This document shows positions 17,156 to 26,438 of a stretch of 64,000 nt of DNA, in pieces (position 1 is the stretch's first letter; each line of letters begins with the position of its first letter). The position numbers were made by a program, and so were the translations under genes. Origin of the DNA: Cupriavidus basilensis (GTDB lineage: Bacteria; Pseudomonadota; Gammaproteobacteria; Burkholderiales; Burkholderiaceae). The stretch covers positions 2,294,001 through 2,358,000 of the forward strand of contig NZ_CP062804.1 in assembly GCF_008801925.2 (NCBI RefSeq), written 5' to 3'. The notes under the pieces were generated by a model, which saw only the letters and a program-made list of their open reading frames with translations, made no database searches and was not told the origin of the DNA.

Positions 17156-19471
17156 ATGCGCACGCTGCTGCCCCTAGTCATCCTTGGCACCATCGGCACG
17201 CTGGCCGAGGCCGCCGACGAACAGAGCCTGCCGGCGGTCCAGGTGACCGAAACTCGCTCGTTTGCCGAGAAGAACCAGTTGCCGCAGACTACCGCGAGCA
17301 TCACCGGCGAACAAGCCGCGCAGGCCATCAACGTGATGGGCGCGGAAGATGCCCTGAAATACCTACCCGACGTGCTGGTGCGCAAGCGCTTTATCGGCGA
17401 CACCCAGTCCCCGATGGCGACCCGCACCACCGGCATCAATGCCAGCGCGCGCAGCCTGATCTATGCCGACGGGGTCTTGCTGTCGACCCTGATCAACAAC
17501 AACAACGGCAACGGCTCCCCGCAGTGGTTTATGGTGACGCCGCAATCGATCGACCGGGTCGACGTCATGTACGGCCCGTTCGCAGCCGCGTATCCGGGCA
17601 ACTCCTACGGTGCCGTGACCGAGATCACCACGCGGATGCCGAAGACGCTCGAGGGCAGCCTGGAAGTCACGGGCGCCATCCAGCAGTTCAGCAAGTACGG
17701 CACCGACCAGAACGAGCCGGCGCAGCAGGTCAGCGCCACGCTGGGCGACCGCACCGGAAAGTTCTCGTGGTGGTTCAGCGCGAACCACCTCAACAGCTTC
17801 AGCCAGCCGCTCACCTTCGCCACCGTCGGCCAGTCGACGACCGCCGCCGGCGCCAGCCTGCCGGTCATCACTGGCGCGTACGCCGACCGCAACCGGACCG
17901 GCGGCGCCATCCAGGTAATCGGCGCGGGCAATTTCATCCATACGCTGCAGGACAACGCCACCGTCAAGCTGGGCTACGATTTCACGCCGACGTTGAGCGC
18001 GGTCTACACGCTGGGCTATTGGCAGAACAGCTCGAAAGCGAGCGCGCAGACCTACCTGAGCACGGCATCCGGGTCGCCCTTCTATGGCGCGCCGGGCGGC
18101 AACGTCAATATCGGTGGGTTCGCGTACAGCGCCAGCACCATCGCGGGCCAGTTTTCCAGCAACAACGTCGATCAGGAACACCTGATGCAGAGCCTGAAGG
18201 TCGGGACCCGGACGCAAGGGCTGTTCGACTGGGAGGCCATTGTCAGCAACTTCTACTATCTGCAGGATTCGAGCCGCTTGTCCACCGGGCTCTATCCGGC
18301 GGCCCTGACGGGTGGGCCGGGCCGGACCACCGACATGAGCGGCTCCGGCTGGTCCACCTTCGACGTCAAGGGTATCTGGCGGCCGCAGGGCATCGACGGC
18401 GCGAACATCGTCAGCTTTGGCGCCCACTACGACCAGTTCAAGCTGAGCAGCCCGACCTACAGCACCACCAACTGGGTATCCGGCGGCAATGGCGCCCTGT
18501 TCAGCACCTCGCAAGGCAAGACGCAGACCGGCGCGCTCTGGCTGCAGGACGTCTGGCGCATGACACCGAGCCTGCAGGCAACGCTGGGCGGCCGCTATGA
18601 AATGTGGCGCGCCTATGACGGGTTCAACTACGCCATTGGCAGCAACGGCGTGGGGGTGCCGATCCAGCAGCCCAGCCTCGACAAATCCGGATTCTCCCCC
18701 AAGGCGTCGCTGACATGGGAGGCCAGCCAGCTATGGTCGGTGACCGGCTCGTTCGGCAAGGCGCTTCGCTTCCCGACGGTCGGCGAGCTCTACCAGAGCG
18801 TGCAGACCGGAACGACATTCACCCAGGCCAATCCGTTCCTGCAACCGGAGAGCGTCCTGTCGGGCGAACTTGCCATCGAGCGCCACACCAGCGAGGGAAA
18901 ACTGCGCGTTTCCGCCTTCAGCGAGTACGTCAAGAACGCGCTGATCTCCCAGACCTCGACAATTGCCGGGTTCGCCACGCCCGTCTCCTTTACGCAAAAC
19001 GTGGGCAAGACGCGGCAACTGGGGCTGGAGCTAGCCGGCCAGCAAGACAATGTGCTGATCAATGGCCTGACGCTCTCGGGTAACGTCACCTATGTCAACT
19101 CCCGGATTCTCTCGGATGACAGCTACGTGCCGACCACGCCTGGCGCGACGGCGGTCGGCAAGCGCGTGCCCTACGTGCCCACGTGGCGCGGCACGGTGGC
19201 GGCAACCTATCGGCCTGACAACAAATGGGCTTACACGCTGGCCGCGCGCTATAGCAGCCGCGTGTACGCGACGGTCGACAACACCGACATCAACCCTGCG
19301 ACCTACCAAGGCTTCGAGAGCTTCTTCGTGATGGATGCGCGCGTGCACTACCAACTGGACAAGCATTGGAGCGGTGCACTGGGCGTGGACAACCTGAACA
19401 ATCACAAGTACTTCCTGTTCCACCCCTTCCCGCAGCGCACGTTCTACCTGAGCCTGAAGTACACCCTTTGA
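17156..19471 (+). CDS. TonB-dependent outer membrane receptor (second metal uptake unit)
   Basis: 771 residues. A short signal peptide ends near AEA-ADE. There is no STN domain, so it is not a transducer. The plug contains VQVTETRSFAEKNQLPQTTASITGEQ and INASARSLIYADGVLLSTL; the barrel ends in YLSLKYTL. The plug resembles CirA/OprC-like receptors rather than classic siderophore receptors. With DUF2946 upstream and a PepSY protein 11 bp downstream, it most likely imports a metal complex; copper or a xenosiderophore are both possible. Confidence 0.85.
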   Translation: MRTLLPLVILGTIGTLAEAADEQSLPAVQVTETRSFAEKNQLPQTTASITGEQAAQAINVMGAEDALKYLPDVLVRKRFIGDTQSPMATRTTGINASARSLIYADGVLLSTLINNNNGNGSPQWFMVTPQSIDRVDVMYGPFAAAYPGNSYGAVTEITTRMPKTLEGSLEVTGAIQQFSKYGTDQNEPAQQVSATLGDRTGKFSWWFSANHLNSFSQPLTFATVGQSTTAAGASLPVITGAYADRNRTGGAIQVIGAGNFIHTLQDNATVKLGYDFTPTLSAVYTLGYWQNSSKASAQTYLSTASGSPFYGAPGGNVNIGGFAYSASTIAGQFSSNNVDQEHLMQSLKVGTRTQGLFDWEAIVSNFYYLQDSSRLSTGLYPAALTGGPGRTTDMSGSGWSTFDVKGIWRPQGIDGANIVSFGAHYDQFKLSSPTYSTTNWVSGGNGALFSTSQGKTQTGALWLQDVWRMTPSLQATLGGRYEMWRAYDGFNYAIGSNGVGVPIQQPSLDKSGFSPKASLTWEASQLWSVTGSFGKALRFPTVGELYQSVQTGTTFTQANPFLQPESVLSGELAIERHTSEGKLRVSAFSEYVKNALISQTSTIAGFATPVSFTQNVGKTRQLGLELAGQQDNVLINGLTLSGNVTYVNSRILSDDSYVPTTPGATAVGKRVPYVPTWRGTVAATYRPDNKWAYTLAARYSSRVYATVDNTDINPATYQGFESFFVMDARVHYQLDKHWSGALGVDNLNNHKYFLFHPFPQRTFYLSLKYTL

Positions 19472-19482
19472 CAGATCCCGCC

Positions 19483-20922
19483 ATGTCCCAGCCTCTCGAA
19501 CGGCCGCCCATGGGCGCGCAAGCCACCCAGCCCTCGCCGGCAGCAGCGGCGTCTTATCGCATGCTCTGGCGGTGGCACTTCTACGCCGGGCTCTTCGTCG
19601 CGCCCTTCCTGGTCGTCCTGGCGATCACCGGCACGATCTACTGCTTCCAGCCGCAGATCGAATCGCTGCTCTATCCGCAATTGCTGCGCGTGGAGCCCGT
19701 GGGCGCGAAGCTTCCCGCCCAGTCCTTGCTGGACTGGGCATGGGCCCAGGCGCCGGAAGGGGCCGTGGCGACGACGTACACCGTCGATTCGTCCCCGCGC
19801 GCCAGCGCCGAGTTTGTCTTTCGGCTGCCGTCGGGCAAGAGCGAAAGCCTGTACCTGGACCCGTACACCGGCAATTTTCTCGGCAGCCTGAGCGTGGAGG
19901 ACAGGCTGATGAAGCAGGTGCGCATGCTGCATCGCGCGCTGCTGCTGGGCAAGACCGGGGAGTTGCTGATGGAGCTGGCGGCATGCTGGTCGCTGGTGAT
20001 GATTGCCACGGGCGTCGCGATGTGGTGGCCGCGGCTGCGCGACAAAGGCGGCAAGGCCTTGGTGATCGGCAAGGCCGCCGGCGGGCGCGGGTGGTGGAAG
20101 GAAGTCCACCTGGTCATCGGTGCCTGGATGGCCATCGGCGCCGTGGCGTTCGTGTTGTCCGGCCTGCCCTGGACCGCATCCTGGGGCAAGCAATTCAAGG
20201 CGATCGCGACCGCGGCGCGGCTGGGCAATCCGGCCGGCGCATGGGGCGACGCAGGGGTCCGCTCGACGCCGGGCGCGGCCAGCATGGATGCGCTTCCGCT
20301 CGCGGCGGTCCCCTGGGCAGTCGGCATGGCCAAGGTTCCGTCCGGCACGCCACCGACAGTGGGCGCTGCCACAATCAGCCTGGACCGCGCCGTGGCGATC
20401 GTGGCCGAGAACGGTGTGTCGAGCGGCTACCAGCTCGTGCTGCCGAAGTCCGCCACCGGCGTGTTCACCGCCTCCTATTTCCCCGCGGATCCCAAGGTGG
20501 AACGCACGCTGCATATCGATCAATACACCGGCAAGGTGCTCAAGGACATTCGCTACGGCGATTACGGCGCGGTGGCACAGGCCATCTCCTATGGCACGTC
20601 CCTGCACATGGGCCGCTACTTCGGATTGGCCAACCAGATTGCGTGCACGGTGATCTCGCTGGGCCTGATGCTGCTCGCCGTGACAGGCCTCGTGATGTGG
20701 CTAAAGCGCCGGCCCGCGCGCGCCCTGGCCGCGCCGTCTTTCCCGCGCTCGCTCCCGCCCATGCGGGCGTGGGTGATCGGCCTGGGTCTGCTGGGCGCGG
20801 TGTTCCCCATGATGGGCGCCACGCTGGTGATGGTCTGGCTGCTGGATCGCTGGTTCGCACGGTCGGCCGCCGTGCGGCCGGACGCGCCAGGCGCCGCCAG
20901 CCCGCTCAGAAGCGGTAGTTGA
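19483..20922 (+). CDS. PepSY domain-containing membrane protein
   Basis: 479 residues from the ATG at 19483. The first helix (FYAGLFVAPFLVVLAITGTIYCF) is followed by a PepSY periplasmic loop (SLYLDPYTGNFLG), a second helix pair, a further PepSY repeat (TLHIDQYTGKVLKDIRYGDYG), and C-terminal helices. This is the PiuB/YcnJ-like arrangement found downstream of TonB receptors and thought to reduce or release the metal in the periplasm. It is immediately downstream of the receptor, hence one operon. Confidence 0.83.
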   Translation: MSQPLERPPMGAQATQPSPAAAASYRMLWRWHFYAGLFVAPFLVVLAITGTIYCFQPQIESLLYPQLLRVEPVGAKLPAQSLLDWAWAQAPEGAVATTYTVDSSPRASAEFVFRLPSGKSESLYLDPYTGNFLGSLSVEDRLMKQVRMLHRALLLGKTGELLMELAACWSLVMIATGVAMWWPRLRDKGGKALVIGKAAGGRGWWKEVHLVIGAWMAIGAVAFVLSGLPWTASWGKQFKAIATAARLGNPAGAWGDAGVRSTPGAASMDALPLAAVPWAVGMAKVPSGTPPTVGAATISLDRAVAIVAENGVSSGYQLVLPKSATGVFTASYFPADPKVERTLHIDQYTGKVLKDIRYGDYGAVAQAISYGTSLHMGRYFGLANQIACTVISLGLMLLAVTGLVMWLKRRPARALAAPSFPRSLPPMRAWVIGLGLLGAVFPMMGATLVMVWLLDRWFARSAAVRPDAPGAASPLRSGS

Positions 20923-21055
20923 CGCTCAGCTCGACCCGCCGGCCAGATCCTTGCAGCCATTGCGTGGCGTTGTAGTAGGCGGTGGTGACGTAGTGCTTGT
21001 CGAAGACATTGAACCCGCGCAGCGCGGCATTGGCATCCACGCGCCAGCCGGGCGG
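20909..21055 (-). pseudogene. C-terminal relic of a TonB-dependent receptor
   Basis: Read on the minus strand, the segment encodes NAALRGFNVFDKHYVTT and GSGRRVELSVNYRF followed by a stop: the last two barrel strands of a TonB receptor, including the C-terminal aromatic residue. Upstream on that strand (21056-21133) the frame stays open but loses resemblance. Only about 45 residues survive, overlapping the end of the PepSY gene by a few bases. Confidence 0.75.
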
Positions 21056-21157
21056 AATGCGGCAATGCGACGCATTGGGCGCAATGCGTGGTCGCGCCAT
21101 CCATGCAGCGACCATTTGCCACGGGCTTGCCAATGAATCGAAGCCCGGCGAGACCGG

Positions 21158-22351
21158 CTACATCCCCTCGCTCACCAACCGGTCCGCCTCCGCTTTCACC
21201 CTCCGCCCATGCTGGTCCAGCACCGGCGCCGCGAACGGTTCCGGCCCCGGCGTGCGCCCGAACTTGATGGCACGGGTAAAGCCGCGGTACTGGCCCACGG
21301 TGGGATGCTCGAACGTGGTCACCATGCCTTCCGAGCGCACCTGCGGGAAGTCGAACATGTCCTCCACGGAGCGCGCGGCAGCGCAGGGCACCGCTTCGCC
21401 GAAGTGCGCCTCCCATTCCAGCGCGGTGCGGGCTGCCAGCGCGCGGTGCAGCATGGGGACGATCTCGTCCTGATGCTGCGCGCGCTTGCGCACGCTGTCG
21501 TAGCGCTCGGTGGCGAGTTCCGCCAGGCCGGTTTTCTCGCAGAGCGCCGCCCAGAAATGCGGCGTGTTGGCGGAGATGTAGAGATAGCCTTCCTTGGTCG
21601 GATGGATGCCGGTGATGCCGCCGGAGCGCATGTCGCGGCCAACCTCCCTGGGTTCGTTGTCCGCCCAGACCATGCGGGCCGATTGCATGGTCAGCGCCGC
21701 GCGCAAGAGTGAGATGCCGACATACTGGCCTTCGCCGCTTTTCTCGCGCTCGTAGAGTGCGGACGCGACGCCGCCGGCAACCAGCGCCGAGCCGTAGTAG
21801 TCGACGACCGAGCCATAGAGAATCTCTGGCGCACCGCCCGGCTTGCCCTGCAGCGTGCACATGCCGGTCATGGTCTGCAGGACCTGGTCGTAGCCGGCCT
21901 TGTCCTTGAGCGGGCCGTCTTCCCCATAGCCGGTCACGGCGCAATAGATCAGGCGCGGGTTGACCAGCTTGAGCTGTTCGTAAGCGATGCCCAGCCTGGC
22001 CGGCACGGTGGGCCGGAAGTTGTGCACCAGCACGTCGGCGGTGCGCACCAGCGCCATCAGCCGCTGCAGGTCGTCGGCTTGCTTGAGGTCAAGCACCACG
22101 CCCAGCTTGCTGCGGTTCACGCCCAGGAAGGCGCGGCTCTCCGCCTCCAGCGAGGAAGGATACTTGCGCAGGTTGTCGCCGGCGGGCGGCTCGATCTTGA
22201 TGACCTCGGCACCCTGGTCGGCCAGCAGCGAGCAACCATAGGGGCCAGCTATGTAGGCGCTCAGGTCCAGCACGCGCAGGCCGGACAACGGGCCTGGCTT
22301 GCCGGTGCGCTCGCTCAGCGGCGCGGCGCGGTCATCAGAGGGGGAACGCAT
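21158..22351 (-). CDS. CaiB/BaiF family CoA-transferase
   Basis: 397 residues of the class III CoA-transferase family: GPLSGLRVLDLSAYIAGPYGCSLLADQGAEVIKIEPP at the N-terminus, FLGVNRSKLGVVLDLK, the catalytic-Asp region HNFRPTVPARLGI, and the GYGEDGPLKDKAGYD loop. It moves CoA between carboxylates in the cytoplasm. It is the last gene of a three-gene minus-strand unit with a CitE-like lyase and a Bug receptor. Together these suggest uptake, CoA activation and retro-aldol cleavage of a branched hydroxy-dicarboxylate such as citramalate (inference). Confidence 0.88.
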   Translation of the reverse strand: MRSPSDDRAAPLSERTGKPGPLSGLRVLDLSAYIAGPYGCSLLADQGAEVIKIEPPAGDNLRKYPSSLEAESRAFLGVNRSKLGVVLDLKQADDLQRLMALVRTADVLVHNFRPTVPARLGIAYEQLKLVNPRLIYCAVTGYGEDGPLKDKAGYDQVLQTMTGMCTLQGKPGGAPEILYGSVVDYYGSALVAGGVASALYEREKSGEGQYVGISLLRAALTMQSARMVWADNEPREVGRDMRSGGITGIHPTKEGYLYISANTPHFWAALCEKTGLAELATERYDSVRKRAQHQDEIVPMLHRALAARTALEWEAHFGEAVPCAAARSVEDMFDFPQVRSEGMVTTFEHPTVGQYRGFTRAIKFGRTPGPEPFAAPVLDQHGRRVKAEADRLVSEGM

Positions 22352-22403
22352 GGAGATCTCCGGAAACAGGCGGTAGAGGCAGTAGAGGCAAGGCGGGCTG
22401 GCA

Positions 22404-23417
22404 TCAGTCCACGACGATGTTCTGCCGCTTGGCGAGCGTCTTCCACCGTTCCACGTCCTGCCCGATGATGGCGGCGAACTGGGCCGGCGTGACGGGCCTG
22501 GCTTCGGCGCCCTCCTTCAGGAAGGCCGCTTTAATCTCGGGCTTGGACAAGATGGTATTGACGGCGGCGTTGAGCTGGCTGACGATCGCCGGCGGCGTGC
22601 CGGCCGGTGCCAGCAGGCCCCACCAGAGTTCGAACTCGTAGCCCGGCACCGCGCTGGACATGGGCGTGAGATCCGGCGCGATCGGGCTCGGCTTGAGGCT
22701 GGTGATGCCAACCGCGCGCACCTTGCCGGCGCGCACCATCGGCAGCAGCGAGGGGCCGCTGGAGATCAGCAGTTGTGTCTGGTCGCCGATCAGGTCGGTC
22801 ACGGCGGGCCCCATGCCGCGATACGGAATATGCGTGATGAACAGGTTCCCGGCCCTGGCCTTGAGCAGCTCGGTGCCAAACTGGTTGACGCTGCCCGGCC
22901 CGCTTGACGCGTAGTTGTACTTGCCCGGCCTGGCGCGGATCGCCGCGATCAGTTCCTGCGGCGTCCTGGCGGGAAACGCATTGTTGACCGCGACAATGAA
23001 CGGCCCTTGCGCAAACATCGCCACCGGCACAAAGCTCTTGACCGCATCGAACGGCAGCTTGGCCTGCACCGCGGCATTGGTCGTCATGCTGGACGACACG
23101 GCGACCAGCGTGTACCCGTCCGGCGCGGACTTGGCCACGATGCCAGTGCCGGTATTGCCGCTGGCGCCGGGACGGTTGTCGATGACCACGGCTTGCTTAA
23201 GCTCCTCGCCGATCTCCCTGGCAACGATGCGCGCGAAGATATCGTTGGAGCCGCCCGGCGGATAGGGTACGACGATGGTGATGGGCTTGCTTGGATAGCC
23301 GCCCTGCGCGAACGCCGCCCCGGATACCAGGCTGGCAATGGCCATGGCTGCCAAGGCCACGCTACGGGAAAAGGATACGAATGTGGTTACGGATACGGAT
23401 GCGGTTCGTGTAGTCAA
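22404..23417 (-). CDS. Bug-family tripartite tricarboxylate receptor protein
   Basis: 337 residues from a TTG start at 23417 that has AGAAGGAGA seven bases upstream; a longer open frame reads through without a better start. The signal peptide ends at GAAFAQ. The mature protein shows the Bug/TctC fold (YPSKPITIVVPYPPGGSNDIFARIV, GNTGTGIVAKSAPDGYTL, NYASSGPGSVNQFGTELL). Periplasmic Bug proteins bind carboxylates for TctAB-type or other transporters, or act as sensors. No tctAB genes are in the window. The operon context predicts a di- or tricarboxylate ligand. Confidence 0.85.
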   Translation of the reverse strand: MTTRTASVSVTTFVSFSRSVALAAMAIASLVSGAAFAQGGYPSKPITIVVPYPPGGSNDIFARIVAREIGEELKQAVVIDNRPGASGNTGTGIVAKSAPDGYTLVAVSSSMTTNAAVQAKLPFDAVKSFVPVAMFAQGPFIVAVNNAFPARTPQELIAAIRARPGKYNYASSGPGSVNQFGTELLKARAGNLFITHIPYRGMGPAVTDLIGDQTQLLISSGPSLLPMVRAGKVRAVGITSLKPSPIAPDLTPMSSAVPGYEFELWWGLLAPAGTPPAIVSQLNAAVNTILSKPEIKAAFLKEGAEARPVTPAQFAAIIGQDVERWKTLAKRQNIVVD

Positions 23418-23487
23418 GATGTCTCCTTCTGTTTTTTTGTTTTCCCCATGCGATGCAGCCTGACTCCGGCAGCGGATCCCGGTGGAG

Positions 23488-24369
23488 TCAGGCAGGCAGC
23501 AATCCAAGGCGCCTGGCGGTAGCCACGATGGCTTGCGCCCGCTTCACGAACGGCGGGTCGATCATCTTCCCGTCCACCACGTAGGCACCCACGCCCCTGG
23601 CCTCGGCATCGCGCGCGGCCTCTAGTACCCGCGCCGCATGGCCGATCTCCTCATCGCTCGGGCGGAAGGCCTGATTGGCCAGCGGGACCTGGCTGGGATG
23701 GATGCAGCTCTTGCCAAGAAAGCCCATGCGGCGCGACAGCTCAGCCTCGGCGCGGAAGCCGGCTTCATCCTTGATGTTGGCAAACACCGTGTCGTAGGCG
23801 AATACGCCGGCCTCGCCGGCGGCCATGCGTACCGCATACATGGCTTGCTGGATCGCCGCGCTTTCGCGCCTGGCGATGCCTAGCGGCTCGAACAGGTCGC
23901 CCAGGCCAAGCTGCAAGCCAGCCACGCGCGGGTGGGCCGCTGCCAGTTCGCCGGCCAGGCGCAGCGCCTTGGGCGTTTCAATGTTGAGCAGCAGGCGGAC
24001 CGGGCTGTCCACGCCATGCGCAAACCCGTTGGCACGTTCCGCCTGCTCGATAGTGGCGGCAGCGCGGCGCACGTCGTCGGCGCTCTCGGGCTTGGGCAGG
24101 TTGATCAGGTCCAGGCCGGGCTGCACCACTGCGGCCACGTCGGCCGCAAAGTGAGGGGTGTCCAGCGCGTTGACCCGGACGATCAGCGTCTTGCCGCCGG
24201 CGCGGGCCTGGCCCGAGCGCAGCAGCGCGCGCAGTGCCTCGCGCGCTTGCGGCTTGCGCTCCTGCGCCACCGCGTCCTCGAGGTCGAACGAGAGCCCGTC
24301 CGCGGCGCTGGCCAAGGCCTTGTCGAACAATTCCGGGCGGGAACCGGGGACGAACAGCTTGCTTCTCAT
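23488..24369 (-). CDS. HpcH/HpaI (CitE-like) CoA-ester lyase
   Basis: 293 residues from MRSKLFVPGSRPELFDKAL, the canonical start of CitE-like / citramalyl-CoA lyases. SFDLEDAVAQERKPQAREAL carries metal and phosphate contacts, followed by LLNIETPKALRLAGELA and GKSCIHPSQV. These enzymes cleave (S)-citramalyl-CoA or malyl-CoA to pyruvate or glyoxylate plus acyl-CoA. First gene of the unit with the Bug receptor and CoA-transferase; a LysR regulator is divergent from it. Confidence 0.85.
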   Translation of the reverse strand: MRSKLFVPGSRPELFDKALASAADGLSFDLEDAVAQERKPQAREALRALLRSGQARAGGKTLIVRVNALDTPHFAADVAAVVQPGLDLINLPKPESADDVRRAAATIEQAERANGFAHGVDSPVRLLLNIETPKALRLAGELAAAHPRVAGLQLGLGDLFEPLGIARRESAAIQQAMYAVRMAAGEAGVFAYDTVFANIKDEAGFRAEAELSRRMGFLGKSCIHPSQVPLANQAFRPSDEEIGHAARVLEAARDAEARGVGAYVVDGKMIDPPFVKRAQAIVATARRLGLLPA

Positions 24370-24419
24370 GGCAACGTGAACCGATGGCTTTGGAGTGCGC
24401 CAGTGTGAGTCACGCCATA

Positions 24420-24464
24420 ACAAAGATAAACTATCTATGTCTTTCTTTAATCGATAGAAAATGT
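24420..24464. promoter_or_regulatory. AT-rich LysR-type operator/promoter region
   Basis: Between the divergent CitE-like and LysR genes lies an AT-rich stretch with the inverted pair CTATC (24431-24435) and GATAG (24453-24457), matching the T-N11-A style of LysR sites. It probably serves both autoregulation and activation of the minus-strand operon. Confidence 0.45.
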
Positions 24465-25334
24465 ATGGAGACAGCCTACCTCAACGCGTTCCTGGTCGTC
24501 GTGGATACCGGCTCCCTCGCGCAGGCCGCCCGGCGGCTCAACGTGACGCCCGCCGCCATCGCGCAGCAGATCCACGTCCTGGAGCGGGAGCTGGGCACCA
24601 CCTTGCTGGGCCGGGCCGGCCGCACCGTGGCGCCGACCGAGTCAGGCGCACGGCTGGCCGAACGCGCCCGCACCCTGCTGCGGGACTTCGGCCAGTTGCG
24701 CGATTGGGTGAATGAGGCGCAGGCTCCGCGCGAGCTGCGCCTGGGCACGATCAACACCGCGCTGCACAGCCTGCTGCCGGAAACCCTAGCCGGGTTCGCC
24801 GCGGCGCATCCGGGTGTCTCCGTGTTTATCCAGTCGGACAAATCGGCGGCACTGTACGACGCCGTGAAAAACGCGGAACTGGATGCGGCCGTCTGCCTGC
24901 ACCCGCCCTTCGCGCTGCCCAAGACCATCGTCTGGGAACTGCTGCGTGAGGAACCCCTGGTTGTGCTGGCGCCTGCCGCGCTAGCCCGGCGCGATCCGCA
25001 CGACCTGCTGCGCACCGAGCCGCTGATCCGCTACGACCGCAGCGTGGGCGGCGGCAAGCAGGCCGACCGGTACCTGCGGCAGGCCGGCATCGCCGCGCAC
25101 GAGCGGTTCGAGCTCAGCTCGCTGGTGGCGATCGCCATGATGGTCGACCGGGGACTGGGTGTATCTCTCGTGCCCGACATCGCGTCGCCGCTGACGGCAG
25201 GCCTGCGCATCGCCAAGCTGACGCTGCCCGAGGCGACCGAGCCGCGCCGGTTCGGCATCTTGTGGCAACGCGCCTCACCCCGCACGCCGTTGATCCTCTC
25301 GTTGCTGCGGCACGCGCGGCAGGCAGCCGCCTGA
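24465..25334 (+). CDS. LysR-family transcriptional regulator
   Basis: 289 residues. The N-terminal winged helix is METAYLNAFLVVVDTGSLAQAARRLNVTPAAIAQQIHVLERELGTTLLGR, followed by a periplasmic-binding-protein-like effector domain. The ATG at 24465 is preferred over the overlapping ATG at 24461, which is out of frame. Transcribed divergently from the CitE-like/Bug/CaiB operon, which it probably controls in response to that pathway's carboxylate substrate. Confidence 0.88.
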   Translation: METAYLNAFLVVVDTGSLAQAARRLNVTPAAIAQQIHVLERELGTTLLGRAGRTVAPTESGARLAERARTLLRDFGQLRDWVNEAQAPRELRLGTINTALHSLLPETLAGFAAAHPGVSVFIQSDKSAALYDAVKNAELDAAVCLHPPFALPKTIVWELLREEPLVVLAPAALARRDPHDLLRTEPLIRYDRSVGGGKQADRYLRQAGIAAHERFELSSLVAIAMMVDRGLGVSLVPDIASPLTAGLRIAKLTLPEATEPRRFGILWQRASPRTPLILSLLRHARQAAA

Positions 25335-25383
25335 GCGCTTGCTGGCGCCAATCCGGCACCGATCTGGCGCCGACCGGACATGC

Positions 25384-26304
25384 TCAAACGGCATGATCCG
25401 CGCCACCCGGAAACACCCGTTCGCCCGGGAAGTCGATGAACACGCGCAACTTGGGCGACGGGTGCCGGCTGGCCGGCCACAGCACGCGGAAGGTGCCGCT
25501 ACGGTCCACGTAGTCGTCCAGCACGGTACGCAACCGGCCGTCGGCCAGCGCCTCGCGGATGGCGAAGTCCGGCAGGCAGGCGATGCCGAGGCCCTGCAGC
25601 GCAAAGCACACGCGGGTCTCGATGTTGTTGCAGATCATCGAGGTAGGCAGGGTCAATTCCGGATCAACGGCTGCGCGGCGCAGCGGCCAGGCTTCCAGCT
25701 TGCCGCTGTTCGGGAAGCGGTATTGCAGGCAGGCATGCCCGGCCAGGTCCGCGGGCTGCCGGGGCACCCCACGCTGCGCGAGATACGCCGGCGACGCCAC
25801 CAGCAGGATCCGGAATGCGCCAAGGCGCCGCGCCGATAGACGGGAGTCGCTTGGCTCGCCGGTGCGCACCACGGCATCGAACCCCTCTTCGATCACGTCC
25901 ACCATGCGGTCGGTGAAATCCAGGTCCAGCTCGATTTCCGGGTACTGCCGCATGAACTCGCCCAACACCGGCAGCACCAGCGAACTCACCAGCGGCAGGC
26001 TGACGCGCAAGCGCCCGCGCGGCGCTTGCGCGGCGCGCGACAACTCCTGCTCCGCCGCCTCGATCTCGGCCAGGATGCGGCGGCTGCGCTCCAGGAACAG
26101 CGCCCCTTCCGCGGTCAGCGTGATACTGCGCGTGCTGCGGTGAAACAGCCGCGTGCCGAGCTTTTCTTCCAGCCTTGCCACGCTCTTGCCCACGGCCGAC
26201 GCCGACACGCCCATCTGGCGGCCGGCGGCCACGAAGCTGCGGGTCTCGGCAACCTGCACAAACACCGTAAAGCCACTCAGGCTGTCCATTGGCTTTCCCG
26301 CCAT
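25384..26304 (-). CDS. LysR-family transcriptional regulator
   Basis: 306 residues; the HTH begins MDSLSGFTVFVQVAETRSFVAAGRQMGVSASAVGKSVARLEEKLGTRLFHR (a start at 26289 is equally likely). The effector domain follows the common CrgA/DmlR-type pattern (LRVSLPLVSSLVLPVLGEFMRQYPEIELDLDFTDR). It is divergent from the class C beta-lactamase-like gene at 26439, separated by an AT-rich 134 bp, and probably regulates it. Confidence 0.88.
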   Translation of the reverse strand: MAGKPMDSLSGFTVFVQVAETRSFVAAGRQMGVSASAVGKSVARLEEKLGTRLFHRSTRSITLTAEGALFLERSRRILAEIEAAEQELSRAAQAPRGRLRVSLPLVSSLVLPVLGEFMRQYPEIELDLDFTDRMVDVIEEGFDAVVRTGEPSDSRLSARRLGAFRILLVASPAYLAQRGVPRQPADLAGHACLQYRFPNSGKLEAWPLRRAAVDPELTLPTSMICNNIETRVCFALQGLGIACLPDFAIREALADGRLRTVLDDYVDRSGTFRVLWPASRHPSPKLRVFIDFPGERVFPGGADHAV

Positions 26305-26438
26305 TCCAGGCGCCTTGATCTTCGATTACGGACAAATCCGTCCGGATAACAAGGAACTCTAGCCTACTTTTTCCCGAGTCAAATGTTTCTTATCGTTTGC
26401 TTGATCCCATCCCTGTCTTGCGACGAAGGAAAACACGC

